Assembly: GCA_032017425.1 (NCBI GenBank)
Contig: DALZPW010000011.1
DNA: 64,000 bases
Reading direction: 5' to 3' (one strand)
Origin: Faucicola tetraodonis
Lineage (GTDB): Bacteria; Pseudomonadota; Gammaproteobacteria; Pseudomonadales; Moraxellaceae
Both the position numbers and the translations under genes were made by a program. The notes beneath the pieces are model-generated. The model did no database searches, had not been told where the DNA came from, and was given only the letters and a program-made list of their open reading frames with translations. This document shows, one piece after another, positions 46,355-54,800 of the stretch. Position 1 is the stretch's first letter, and the number at the start of each line of letters is the position of its first letter.

Positions 46355-46978
46355 TTATTGACGCAAATAATGCTCAAAAATCGCCCCAAAGTCATAATTA
46401 CGAATGGTCTTTAAACGCTCGCCATAGGCATTTTCTACTTGTGCCACAGTTTGGTTGATGACATCAGGCAAATTAAGCACCACGTTTTCTGACAGTTCGC
46501 GTAAGCTAAACATATTGGTGACGGTATTAAAGGATTTTTCTAGCACCGTTTCTTCATGGGCAATGCGTTTGCACTGCTCGCTAATCGCAGTCAGCACCTT
46601 ATAGATGTCACGGATTTGCTCGATTTGATTTTTGTCGATATCAATCGAAAATGCCATACCGCCCAAGCTAAATTTTAGCTCAGCGTCCATATCCATCGTG
46701 CCTGCCGTCTCAATCATGATATTGGCGGGCTGAAAATTGCGGTACGGATAGCGTTTTAGCAGGCGTTTTTTACTGGTCGCCGACTGCCCATCAAGGTGGA
46801 TAAAGGCGACATTGGTAAAGCAATATTCGTCCATTTTTGACTTAATCACAAAATAAATGCGCTCGTTATCTTCGTGAAAAATATAGTCATCAATATCGGT
46901 TTGGTTAAACTGGCTCGGTGGGATGATTTTACCGATGTCACTCAAACCCAATGCATCTGAGGCAAGATTTTTAAACAT
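46355..46978 (-). CDS. PH-domain-like protein
   Basis: 207-residue soluble protein. Residues about 30-130 alternate beta strands (ERIYFVIKSKMDEYCFTNVAFIHL in outline) like bacterial PH-like domains of the YvbH/bPH type; the rest is helical. No enzyme motif is seen. ATG 46978 is served by AGGA and preferred to GTG 46984. Likely an operon with the YgjP-type peptidase; its role is unknown. Confidence 0.75.
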   Translation of the reverse strand: MFKNLASDALGLSDIGKIIPPSQFNQTDIDDYIFHEDNERIYFVIKSKMDEYCFTNVAFIHLDGQSATSKKRLLKRYPYRNFQPANIMIETAGTMDMDAELKFSLGGMAFSIDIDKNQIEQIRDIYKVLTAISEQCKRIAHEETVLEKSFNTVTNMFSLRELSENVVLNLPDVINQTVAQVENAYGERLKTIRNYDFGAIFEHYLRQ

Positions 46979-47151
46979 AGCCACTTCCTGTTTTATCCAT
47001 AAAAATTGTTAAAAACGCTGTCTGTGCGCAAAACTGTTTTCGATAACATAACACAAATATCACATTGGCAACATAGATGTCATGCTGATTACTGGCTATG
47101 ATAGCGACATAACACTGATAATAAACAATAAATGAAAATTAAGGAACAAAA

Positions 47152-47406
47152 ATGAAAGCCAAACCAACATCTAGCAATTTGACCGATATTGATTCGGATA
47201 GTTTTACTGTGCAATTGGATGATGAATCTTTGTCATCAAGCCATATTGAAGCGGGTGAAAGTGGTTTGACCGCGATTCATCGCCAAAATATTGATGAGCA
47301 GCGGATTGATGAATTATTGGTTGAAGATAGCTTTAGCGAAGAGCATTATCCGACCATTAGTGATATCGCTGACCCTGATGCCGCAGATGAAAGTTATAAA
47401 GACTGA
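47152..47406 (+). CDS. Small acidic hypothetical protein
   Basis: 84 residues, very rich in Asp, Glu and Ser, with no membrane segment or motif. A clear AAGGAAC ribosome site precedes the ATG and a strong terminator follows, so it appears to be a real single-gene unit. The function is unknown. Confidence 0.7.
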   Translation: MKAKPTSSNLTDIDSDSFTVQLDDESLSSSHIEAGESGLTAIHRQNIDEQRIDELLVEDSFSEEHYPTISDIADPDAADESYKD

Positions 47407-47453
47407 TTTTCTGTACTAAAATTTTTTGTATTTAAATGTCAAAAAGAAACGCC

Positions 47454-47483
47454 AAAAAGGTTGGTAACTTACCAACCTTTTTT
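47454..47483 (+). terminator. Terminator after the small acidic gene
   Basis: AAAAAGGTTGGTAA paired with TTACCAACCTTTTT and a T-run; a perfect stem with minimal loop. Confidence 0.9.
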
Positions 47484-47576
47484 ATTGGCTTGTTGTTAAT
47501 AAGGCTCGCTATTAATGCGCTTAATAACCCGATTTACTTCATAATCCACTTTAAGCCCAAGCTTTAACAATAAGTC

Positions 47577-48596
47577 TTAATACCATCCTTGCAGATTTTG
47601 TTGCCACGCTTGCACGTGTGGCAATGCCAGTGATTCAAATAAGTCAATATGCGCAGCATCCACATTGAGTGCAGGGATATAATGATAGTCCCCACCGCCA
47701 TTGGACTGGAATGTCTGTCGATTTTCGACTGCCAACTCTTCTAGCGTCTCTAAGCAATCTGCCGAAAATGCCGGACTCAGCACCTGTACTGACTTGATGC
47801 CCTGCTTGCCCCACTCGGTTAAGGTGGCATCGGTATAAGGTTTGACCCATTCTTGCTTACCAAAACGTGATTGAAAACTACATTCCCACTCATGACGCTC
47901 AAGCCCCAACACTTGCGCCAAATGCGCTGCGGTACAGCGACAACGTCTGGCATACGGATCGCCTTTTTGCTCATATGGCTCTGGAATCCCGTGAAAACTC
48001 AATAGCAGTTTTTCAGGTTTGCCATGTTCATCTTGGAAGCGTTTGACGCTCTCAGCCAAGGCTTGGATGTATTGCGGATGGGCAAAATAATCTTTGACAA
48101 AGCTGATGCTGGGTAAATTACGCTGCTTAAGCCCCCATTTGGCGACGACATCAAACACCGCGCCAGTGGTGGAACCGGAATACTGTGGATAAGCTGGCAA
48201 CATCACGATTTGTTCTATTTTTTTGGCAGTTAGTGCCGATAGCACATCTGTTAACGCAGGTTTGCCATAGGTCATGGCTGCATGGACGCTTACTTTGCAA
48301 GGCAGTTGCTGTTGGTCAAAACGCTGCTGCAACAAGTCCACTTGGGCAAGCGTGATTTTACGCAAGGGGGAGTCGCCATCCCACACGCTAGCATAGGCGT
48401 GGGCAACCCGTTTGGGGCGACTGCGTAGCACAAACAAGTTTAAGATGATTTGCCAGATAAACTGCGGGATTTCAATCACGCGCGGATCGGACAAAAATTG
48501 TTTGAGATAGCGGCGCACCGCTGCTTCAGTTGGTGCATCGGGTGTTCCCAAATTCACAAGGACAACGGCAATTTCAGGTGGATTGCTTGGCTTCAT
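47577..48596 (-). CDS. hemH: Ferrochelatase
   Basis: Inserts Fe2+ into protoporphyrin IX, the last step of haem synthesis. 339 residues. VLVNLGTPDAPTEAAVRRYL at the start, the catalytic His in LLSFHGIPEPYEQKGDPY and SPAFSADCLETLEE near the end are diagnostic. Single gene on the minus strand. Confidence 0.96.
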   Translation of the reverse strand: MKPSNPPEIAVVLVNLGTPDAPTEAAVRRYLKQFLSDPRVIEIPQFIWQIILNLFVLRSRPKRVAHAYASVWDGDSPLRKITLAQVDLLQQRFDQQQLPCKVSVHAAMTYGKPALTDVLSALTAKKIEQIVMLPAYPQYSGSTTGAVFDVVAKWGLKQRNLPSISFVKDYFAHPQYIQALAESVKRFQDEHGKPEKLLLSFHGIPEPYEQKGDPYARRCRCTAAHLAQVLGLERHEWECSFQSRFGKQEWVKPYTDATLTEWGKQGIKSVQVLSPAFSADCLETLEELAVENRQTFQSNGGGDYHYIPALNVDAAHIDLFESLALPHVQAWQQNLQGWY

Positions 48597-48678
48597 AATT
48601 TGTGTTTAATCCAAAAAATCATAAAAAAGTGGGGTTAAGATTAGCATATTTACTAGGGTGCGCGTACCGGATAATCAC

Positions 48679-49098
48679 CTAAAATTGCTCAATTGTTACA
48701 TTTTTTAAGCTATATTTGAATCCATGACAACCTAGCCCACCCATCACCAATAGCGCATCCACTAGGCGGGAATTTTGTTCAGAGGGTATGGGACTTTTAG
48801 CAGGACTTTTACTTTTAAAGATTGCGTTTTGTGAGGGGCTGCTAGCTGATTCACCGTTTGCTTGGTGGCTGGGTTGTTGGTTTTGGTGGCTGTTTGGATG
48901 GCTGAGGGGGTGATGGCTGTGATGATAGCTGACCATCGTGTCGCTTGTGGCTTTACTACCATTGGCAGCCAAAACCGCTGTTGCCTGATAAAACATCGGC
49001 TGATGAAACGCCAAATACGTCAATGCCAAAAATCCCGTGAGCGCCAATCCCGTGAGCGATAGGAGTGTATGGTGGGGTGATGATGCTAAATTTGGCAT
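48679..49098 (-). CDS. Hypothetical single-pass membrane or exported protein
   Basis: 139 residues. An N-terminal hydrophobic segment (LTGLALTGFLALTYLAF, about residues 14-30) is followed by a His/Ser/Gln/Pro-rich low-complexity region with many His (YHHSHHPLSHPNSHQN) that might bind metal. No recognised domain. It is divergent from metX, and no strong ribosome site is seen, so it may not be expressed. Confidence 0.5.
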   Translation of the reverse strand: MPNLASSPHHTLLSLTGLALTGFLALTYLAFHQPMFYQATAVLAANGSKATSDTMVSYHHSHHPLSHPNSHQNQQPSHQANGESASSPSQNAIFKSKSPAKSPIPSEQNSRLVDALLVMGGLGCHGFKYSLKNVTIEQF

Positions 49099-49186
49099 TT
49101 GAATTCCAAGTTGTGATAACCCATATAAACCCTTACAATAGCTATACTTTTAATGCGTTATCAATCAAAAATTAGTGAGAAAGCGG

Positions 49187-50440
49187 GTGAGCACACAGCA
49201 ACACAAACCACATGCCAAGATTTTACCTGAAGCTGAATTGACTGTCCCCAAAAATTTTGACGACGATCATCCTATTAGTTTTGCCAAATCTGGTGGCAAA
49301 TCTGTGGGTATCGTCACACCGCAAAAAATTCATTTTGATACCCCATTGACGTTAGAATGCAATCGCACGCTGCCGTTTTTTGATTTAATGGTGGAAACTT
49401 ATGGCGAACTCAACGCCGATAAATCCAATGCGATATTGATTTGTCATGCGCTATCGGGCAGTCATCATGCGGCTGGCTATCATAGTAGCGATGATAAAAA
49501 AGCAGGCTGGTGGGATACTTTTATCGGTCCTGGCAAAGCGATTGATACCACACATTTTTTTGTGGTGTGTCTTAACAACATTGGTAGCTGCTACGGCTCG
49601 ACGGGTCCAACCAGTACCAACCCCGAAACCGGCAAGCCGTATGGTCCTGATTTTCCCTTAGTCACCATCAAAGACTGGGTAAAAACCCAAGTCATGCTCT
49701 CTGACTATTTGGGCATTGACATCTGGCATGCCATTGTTGGTGGCTCAATGGGCGGCATGCAAGCCATGCAGTGGTCAATTGACTATCCGAGTCGGCTAAA
49801 AAAATGCGTGATTATTGCCAGCACGCCCAAGCTGTCTGCGCAAAATATTGCCTTTAACGAGGTGGCACGCCAATCGATTTTATCCGATCCTGATTTTTGT
49901 GAAGGACGCTACATCGAGCAAGGCAAAATCCCCAAACGCGGCTTGATTTTGGCGCGTATGGTCGGTCATATCACTTATCTCACTGATGAAGCGATGCGGG
50001 TGAAATTTGGACGGGATTTGAAAGCCGGCAAGCTGATGTTCAACTACGATGTAGAATTTCAAGTGGAAAGTTATTTACGCTACCAAGGTGAGCAGTTTAG
50101 TGAACGTTTTGATGCCAATACCTATTTGCTGATGACCAAAGCCCTAGATTATTTTGACCCAGCGCGTGGCGCGATTGAGGATGACGGTATCAATGATAGT
50201 TTGACTGATACCGATGCGCTACGGTTGGCATTGGCAAACACCCAATGTAAGTTTTTAATTATATCCTTTACCACCGATTGGCGGTTTAGCCCAGAGCGCT
50301 CGCAAGAAATTGTAGATGCGCTAATTGCCAATGGTAAACCCGTAAGCTATATCAATGTCGATGCCGCGTATGGGCATGATTCGTTTTTGTTTGATATTCC
50401 AACCTATCGTCACTCGGTATTTAATTTTTTAACCGCCTAA
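49187..50440 (+). CDS. metX: Homoserine O-acetyltransferase MetX
   Basis: Alpha/beta hydrolase of 417 residues that activates homoserine for methionine synthesis. The nucleophile Ser is in VGGSMGGMQAMQW near residue 187, ICHALSGSHHAAG forms the oxyanion region, and Asp and His of the triad are in FTTDWRFSPE and YGHDSFLF. It may use acetyl- or succinyl-CoA; MetX-type sequence does not settle this. GTG 49187 and GTG 49175 are both possible starts. metW follows after 45 bases. Confidence 0.94.
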   Translation: MSTQQHKPHAKILPEAELTVPKNFDDDHPISFAKSGGKSVGIVTPQKIHFDTPLTLECNRTLPFFDLMVETYGELNADKSNAILICHALSGSHHAAGYHSSDDKKAGWWDTFIGPGKAIDTTHFFVVCLNNIGSCYGSTGPTSTNPETGKPYGPDFPLVTIKDWVKTQVMLSDYLGIDIWHAIVGGSMGGMQAMQWSIDYPSRLKKCVIIASTPKLSAQNIAFNEVARQSILSDPDFCEGRYIEQGKIPKRGLILARMVGHITYLTDEAMRVKFGRDLKAGKLMFNYDVEFQVESYLRYQGEQFSERFDANTYLLMTKALDYFDPARGAIEDDGINDSLTDTDALRLALANTQCKFLIISFTTDWRFSPERSQEIVDALIANGKPVSYINVDAAYGHDSFLFDIPTYRHSVFNFLTA

Positions 50441-50485
50441 CTTATATTTAATTTTGGATTTAACTTTAGATTTAACGAGAATTGA

Positions 50486-51094
50486 ATGAAAATCGACCAT
50501 CAACTTGCGGAACGCTGGATCAAACCCAATGCCAAAGTCTTGGATTTAGGCTGTGGCAACGGTGATTTACTCGCGCATTTGCAAAACAAATTGGGCGTGT
50601 TTGGCTATGGTATCGAAATCGACCAAACTAAAATCAATGACTGTGTTACCAAAGGCGTCAACGTCATTGAGCAAGACTTAAATGATGGGTTGGCGCGGTT
50701 TGCCGACGCAAGCTTTGACACGGTGGTGATGGCGCGCGCCCTACAAGCGGTTAAAGAGCCCGACCAACTACTCCTCGACATGGTACGGGTTGGCAAAGAA
50801 GTGATTGTCACTTTCCCTAATTTTGCGCATTGGCAAAACCGTATTCACTTAGGTATCAAAGGCATGATGCCAATGTCTGAGGCGTTACCGTTTGCTTGGT
50901 ACAACACGCCCAATATTCACTTGTGTACCTTTAAAGACTTTGAAAAACTTTGTCATGACAATGAAATCCGTATCATCGATCGTTTTGCGGTACAAGAAAG
51001 TGAAAAGCCCTACCCTTGGCTACTTGCACAAATTATCCGTAAAAACCCCAACTTACTTGCCGATGTGGCAATCTATCGGGTTACCAAAAACTAA
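50486..51094 (+). CDS. metW: Methionine biosynthesis protein MetW
   Basis: 202-residue SAM-methyltransferase-like protein. VLDLGCGNGDLLAHL is the SAM-binding motif I, and HLCTFKDFEKLC is typical of MetW. In Proteobacteria metW follows metX and the product is needed with it for homoserine acylation. GAGAA precedes the ATG. Confidence 0.95.
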   Translation: MKIDHQLAERWIKPNAKVLDLGCGNGDLLAHLQNKLGVFGYGIEIDQTKINDCVTKGVNVIEQDLNDGLARFADASFDTVVMARALQAVKEPDQLLLDMVRVGKEVIVTFPNFAHWQNRIHLGIKGMMPMSEALPFAWYNTPNIHLCTFKDFEKLCHDNEIRIIDRFAVQESEKPYPWLLAQIIRKNPNLLADVAIYRVTKN

Positions 51095-51453
51095 GCTATT
51101 TTATCGCTGATTCTATGCCTATGAAGATTTGGTGAGCCGATAAATTATCGTCTAATCTAACAATATCTCACAAAAGTAAAGCCCTACGCGACACCAAGTG
51201 TCGCAAGTCTTTGTTTCCCCTGTGAAATATTGTAACAACTGTTTACATTTTCACTTAAATATTTGAAACGCAAAGCAAACAGTGTTAACCTAAAACAATC
51301 AAAAGATTGCGTTATCCTATTAAAATATAACGAATGGCTAAATCATTGTAAAATTTAAGATTTTCTGTTAATTCGTTTACCTATTTATTAAGTTTATTTT
51401 ATCTAAACCTAGGCAAGCTTGCGATGGCTGCAGCTTGATACTCGGAGTTGGTT
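51095..51453. other. Intergenic region after metW, with hairpin
   Basis: About 360 bases. A perfect 7-bp hairpin (GCGACAC-CAA-GTGTCGC, 51188-51204) lies about 95 bases after metW and is followed by a T-containing stretch. It could be a weak terminator. The rest is AT-rich and shows no gene. Confidence 0.5.
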
Positions 51454-52035
51454 ATGAAATTATTAAAAGTCACCGTATTAACTGCATTTTTAAGCTTATC
51501 AGGCGTTGCAAGCGCTGAACTGGTTGCCAATATTCCACTCAATGGCTCACGCTATGACAGCATGGAACCGATGGCATTACTAAGCCAAGCTAAATCTGGC
51601 AACCAACAAGCCCAATTCTTCCTAGCCAAACGCTACCAAAAAGGTCTCGGCATTCAGCAAAACTTCCAACAAGCCATCCAGTGGTACACCACCGCCGCCA
51701 AACAAGACATTGCACCTGCACAATTAAATCTTGCCATGATGTATATTCGTGGCGAAGGCGTGCAGCCTAATGCTGGGCAAGCGCGTTATTGGTTAGAAAA
51801 AGCGGCAAAACTGGGTGATAACCGTGCCAGCTATACCCTAGCCATGCTAGATGAAAAAGAAAAGAAATTGGTCGATGCCTACAAATGGTATGACCTAGCA
51901 GCTCGTGACGGTATGCTATCAGACCAAGTACGTACCCGCGCGCAAAGCAAAATCGGTCAATTGGCATTAAACTTGTCATCACAAGACATCGCCACTGCAC
52001 GTAGCCGTGCGGATTCTTGGTTCCAAAGCAAGTAA
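51454..52035 (+). CDS. Exported Sel1-repeat protein
   Basis: 193-residue protein with a Sec signal peptide (MKLLKVTVLTAFLSLSGVASA) and then Sel1-type alpha/alpha repeats: NQQAQFFLAKRYQKGLGIQQN, APAQLNLAMMYIRGEGVQPN and NRASYTLAMLDE-type units, typical of protein-interaction surfaces in the periplasm. ATG 51454 is chosen because GGAG at 51444-51447 fits. A strong terminator follows and the IS element begins about 140 bases later. Confidence 0.9.
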   Translation: MKLLKVTVLTAFLSLSGVASAELVANIPLNGSRYDSMEPMALLSQAKSGNQQAQFFLAKRYQKGLGIQQNFQQAIQWYTTAAKQDIAPAQLNLAMMYIRGEGVQPNAGQARYWLEKAAKLGDNRASYTLAMLDEKEKKLVDAYKWYDLAARDGMLSDQVRTRAQSKIGQLALNLSSQDIATARSRADSWFQSK

Positions 52036-52090
52036 ATTTAATACAACGAATGTTTGGTTAAATGTTAAGCTCGCCATTAAATTCTCTGAG

Positions 52091-52115
52091 ACCCTAGTAT
52101 TTACTAGGGTTTTTT
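52091..52115 (+). terminator. Terminator after the Sel1 gene
   Basis: ACCCTAGTA and TACTAGGGT around a TT loop, followed by TTTTT. Confidence 0.92.
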
Positions 52116-52186
52116 GTTTTCATGAGTTAAATTAATCAAGATTGCTTGGCACATATTGATTGTACGAAATCGCGCATTTATCCTGT

Positions 52187-52230
52187 GTTGCCGTAAAACC
52201 ACCGACTTCAGGCGGTGGATATAAGGCAAC
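52187..52230 (+). repeat. IS left-end stem-loop
   Basis: Outer stem GTTGCC/GGCAAC and inner stem CCACCG/CGGTGG. Identical in reverse complement to 2-45. Confidence 0.85.
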
Positions 52231-52282
52231 TCCGTAACCATGCTTACGCACAAAATTTTGCTAAATGTGTTAAAATAAACCC

Positions 52283-53389
52283 ATGAAAACACTCAAGTTA
52301 CGCATACGAGATAAATACGCAGACCAATTAAACCGCCTAAGCGGTTCAGTCAATTTCGTGTGGAATTATGTCAATGATTTGAGTTACAGACACCTACAAA
52401 AAACTGGCAAGTTCTTTAGTGCTTATGACCTAAACGACTACACCAAAGGTAGCGGTGAACTACTTGGCTTACACAGTCAGACCATCCAAGCCATCAACGA
52501 AACCCACGCCAAAAGCCGTAAACAATTTAAAAAGGCTAAATTATCATGGCGAACCAACAACCCAACATCAAAGCGTAAAAGCTTGGGTTGGCTACCATTT
52601 AAACAATCTGCCATTAAGCATATTGCCACCCATGTCACAGGTAAAAAAGGCTTAAAATCCACCTTACAACTAAGCCTAGCCAAAGGGCAAAAGCTAGTCA
52701 TTGATCTATGGGACAGCTACAACCTTAGCCTATATCAAATCAACACGCTGGAAATTGTCCAAGACAGCCGTAACCGTTGGTATGCGTGTATCACTGTTAA
52801 AGAATACCCTAAAACCACTTGTGGTACAGGTAGCGTAGGTATTGATTTAGGTTTAAAGGAAAGTGCCACCACCTCAAACGGTGACAAACTCACTATCAAG
52901 CAAACGCTCAAATATGCCAAAGATTTAGCGATTGCTCAAAGAGCCAACAACAAGCAACGTGTCAAGGCAATCCATGCCAAAATCAAACATACACGCCAAG
53001 ACCTAATTCACAAATTCACCACCCAATTAGTCAAAGACAACGCCCTAATTGTAGTTGGTGACGTTAAAACCAATCAATTTAACAGTAAAAAAGGCAAGCT
53101 AGCCAAATCGGTTTACGATGCAGGTTGGTTTGAACTGAAACGACAACTGACCTACAAATGCGAGAACGCAGGTTGCCGTTTTGAAATCGTGAATGAACGA
53201 TACACGACCCAGCGGTGTTCGTGTTGCGGTGACATCACCGCCAACAGTCCGAAAGGTAGAACATCGCTTGGAATAAGGGAATGGACTTGTGCATCGTGTG
53301 GCACATGGCATGATAGAGATATCAACGCCAGTAAAAACATTCTTGCGGTCGGGCTTGACCGTCTTGTAGAAGGAATCCCCGAACGATAG
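52283..53389 (+). CDS. tnpB: TnpB RNA-guided nuclease (IS200/IS605)
   Basis: 368-residue TnpB, the ancestor-type of Cas12. An N-terminal helical and wedge part is followed by the RuvC domain. RuvC-I Asp188 lies in VGIDLG. The RuvC-II position reads VVGDVKT, so the usual Glu is Gly259. RuvC-III is RDINASKN with Asp346. The zinc finger has two CxxC pairs (CSCCG and CASCG). Where most relatives have N-P-x-Y-T, this protein has N-E-R-Y-T with Glu305. The usual downstream guide RNA would come from the 3' end of the gene. Homing activity is not proven. Confidence 0.9.
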   Translation: MKTLKLRIRDKYADQLNRLSGSVNFVWNYVNDLSYRHLQKTGKFFSAYDLNDYTKGSGELLGLHSQTIQAINETHAKSRKQFKKAKLSWRTNNPTSKRKSLGWLPFKQSAIKHIATHVTGKKGLKSTLQLSLAKGQKLVIDLWDSYNLSLYQINTLEIVQDSRNRWYACITVKEYPKTTCGTGSVGIDLGLKESATTSNGDKLTIKQTLKYAKDLAIAQRANNKQRVKAIHAKIKHTRQDLIHKFTTQLVKDNALIVVGDVKTNQFNSKKGKLAKSVYDAGWFELKRQLTYKCENAGCRFEIVNERYTTQRCSCCGDITANSPKGRTSLGIREWTCASCGTWHDRDINASKNILAVGLDRLVEGIPER

Positions 53390-53407
53390 GGAGGGGAGGA
53401 AGTCAAC
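53290..53407 (+). ncRNA. Probable omega (guide) RNA of the IS element
   Basis: In TnpB elements the guide RNA overlaps the end of tnpB and its scaffold ends at the transposon right end. Here that would run to about 53407, with a guide reading into the flanking MFS-tail sequence. The start is arbitrary and no transcript evidence exists. Confidence 0.4.
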
Positions 53408-53409
53408 AG

Positions 53410-53502
53410 TATATGTGGTATGCCGATATGGCGCTGGCTGCCTTGGCTGCTGTGCTCAATCTGCCGATTCAAGAGCCGAAAATAATGAAAGCTACAAGCT
53501 AA
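53410..53502 (+). pseudogene. C-terminal tail of an MFS transporter
   Basis: One frame reads YMWYADMALAALAAVLNLPI followed by QEPKIMKATS and a stop. This pattern (Asp near the start of TM12, small residues, LPIQEP at the end) fits the last helix of a major facilitator protein. The rest of the gene is not found on either side of the IS. The last 11 bases overlap the end of the minus-strand methylase. Confidence 0.6.
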
Positions 53503-54301
53503 TCTGTTGTTTTACTCTCTCTTTAAAATATTGGCGTGATTTTTCATCCAACCCAAGATAGCGATTTTTGCTTAAGGTTAAAAAATTACTATCTTGGTCA
53601 ACTCCGATAAATCTTCTACCAAATAAATTGGCAGCAATACCTGTTGTCGATGAGCCTGTAAATGGGTCAAGCACGAGATCATTAGCTTTGGTAGACGCCA
53701 AAACAATCCTTGACAATAATCCTAACGGTTTTTGCGTAGGATGTTTGCCAAATTGCTTTTCCCAACTTGATACCGCAGGCAGTCGCCAAACGTCTTTCAT
53801 TTGTTTGTCACCATTGAGCGACTTCATTAATTCATAATCAAAGTAATGTGGAATTTTTGGGGTTTTTCTTGCCCAGATTATCCATTCAGTTGAATAGGTG
53901 AAATAGCGACAAGAAAAATTTGGCGGTGGATTGGGTTTTTCCCAAGTTATCATGTTTAAGATTTTAAAATTGAGTTGTGATAATACTCGCCCTAGCGTAA
54001 AAATATTGTGGTGGGTTCCACTCATCCAAATCGTGCCATTATCTGCCAACATTCGCTTTGCTTGGCTTAGCCAATCATAAGTAAAAATATAGACTTCATT
54101 ATCATCACTAAATTTATCCCACTCACCCTTATTGACCGATTGCACCATGCCATTTTTTACCGTTAATCCGTCATTGGATAAAAAATAAGGCGGATCGGCA
54201 AAAATCATATTGATAGATTTATCATTGATTGTCGGCAAAATGTGTAAGCAATCACCTTGCAACAGCGTGAAGTCCTGTAGTTCTGATTGATAAAAAATCA
54301 T
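53492..54301 (-). CDS. dpnA: DNA adenine methyltransferase, DpnA-like (M2)
   Basis: 269-residue beta-class N6-adenine methyltransferase. The catalytic motif IV comes first (MIFADPPYFLSNDG near residue 35), with the SAM motif I late (LVLDPFTGSSTTG). HPTQKP and FSCRYFTYSTEWI agree closely with DpnA/MboC-type second methylases of DpnII/MboI systems, which act on GATC in single- and double-stranded DNA. Its ATG overlaps the stop of an upstream 71-residue gene (ATGA), so the two are coupled. Confidence 0.93.
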   Translation of the reverse strand: MIFYQSELQDFTLLQGDCLHILPTINDKSINMIFADPPYFLSNDGLTVKNGMVQSVNKGEWDKFSDDNEVYIFTYDWLSQAKRMLADNGTIWMSGTHHNIFTLGRVLSQLNFKILNMITWEKPNPPPNFSCRYFTYSTEWIIWARKTPKIPHYFDYELMKSLNGDKQMKDVWRLPAVSSWEKQFGKHPTQKPLGLLSRIVLASTKANDLVLDPFTGSSTTGIAANLFGRRFIGVDQDSNFLTLSKNRYLGLDEKSRQYFKERVKQQISL

Positions 54302-54513
54302 TCCATCATATCCGCAATAAAGTGCAACATTGACGCGATATCATAACTCCCTTCTAAGAATCCCATGTCTTCACAACCATCAGGAATGAAAACCGTCTGG
54401 TTTTCTAACCGACTATCCAAGCTAAGCATTCGCAAGGTATTCACAATTTTGCCTTTGATACCTTCATCCGCTAGCCATTCACAATCATCATTGAACTTGT
54501 AAGCAACATGCAT
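54298..54513 (-). CDS. Small acidic protein coupled to the M2 methylase
   Basis: 71 residues, net charge about -9 (14 Asp/Glu against five Lys/Arg), no membrane segment. Translationally coupled to the DpnA-like methylase by a four-base overlap and divergent from the controller gene. I do not recognise the family. A DNA-mimic or regulatory role is possible but only inferred from charge and place. Confidence 0.6.
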   Translation of the reverse strand: MHVAYKFNDDCEWLADEGIKGKIVNTLRMLSLDSRLENQTVFIPDGCEDMGFLEGSYDIASMLHFIADMME

Positions 54514-54531
54514 GTCAATAATTCCAAAATA

Positions 54532-54550
54532 ACACTTATTGTGTGTAGTT
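54532..54550. promoter_or_regulatory. Candidate C-protein operator
   Basis: In the 66-base gap between the divergent 71-residue gene and the controller gene lies the inverted repeat ACAC-TTATT-GTGT (54532-54544), followed by GTAGTT. Controller proteins bind such repeats between the divergent M and C-R promoters, so this is the likely site. Confidence 0.45.
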
Positions 54551-54579
54551 AATTTTAATCAATCAGTGAGAATAACGCA

Positions 54580-54792
54580 ATGGAAAATGACATTTTAATC
54601 AAGTTTGGGCAAAAAATTCGCCAACTGCGCAAAGCTAAAAATCTCAGTCAAGAGCAGTTAGCAGAACTGACAGGGTTTCATCGTAACTATATTGGCATGG
54701 TCGAACGTGGCGAGCGAAATCCTGCGTTAGTCAATATTGAGATTTTTGCTAACGCGTTTGATTTGTCGTTAAGTGAATTATTTGATTTTTAG
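54580..54792 (+). CDS. XRE-family controller protein (C protein)
   Basis: 70-residue helix-turn-helix protein. KNLSQEQLAELTGFHRNYIGMVERGERNP forms the HTH, and IEIFANAFDLSLSELFDF the dimer helix. Size and context (directly before a nuclease gene, divergent from a methylase) are those of restriction-modification C proteins, which delay nuclease expression. The next gene starts nine bases after its stop. Confidence 0.85.
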   Translation: MENDILIKFGQKIRQLRKAKNLSQEQLAELTGFHRNYIGMVERGERNPALVNIEIFANAFDLSLSELFDF

Positions 54793-54800
54793 GATAAATA

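Larger units (their letters stand above)
52177..53407 (+). mobile_element. IS200/IS605-type element carrying only tnpB
   Basis: The left end is a double stem-loop (52187-52230) preceded by TTTATCCT; the right end follows tnpB with GGGAGGGGAGGAAGTCAA, similar to IS605 right ends. No tnpA (Y1 transposase) is present, so it could move only with help from another copy. Boundaries are set by comparison with the copy at 1-55 (left) and by motif (right), and may be off by a few bases. Confidence 0.75.

Noticed and set aside
46355..47034. Toxin-antitoxin pair among small genes
   Set aside because: The PH-like, YgjP-like and small acidic genes do not show toxin or antitoxin motifs.
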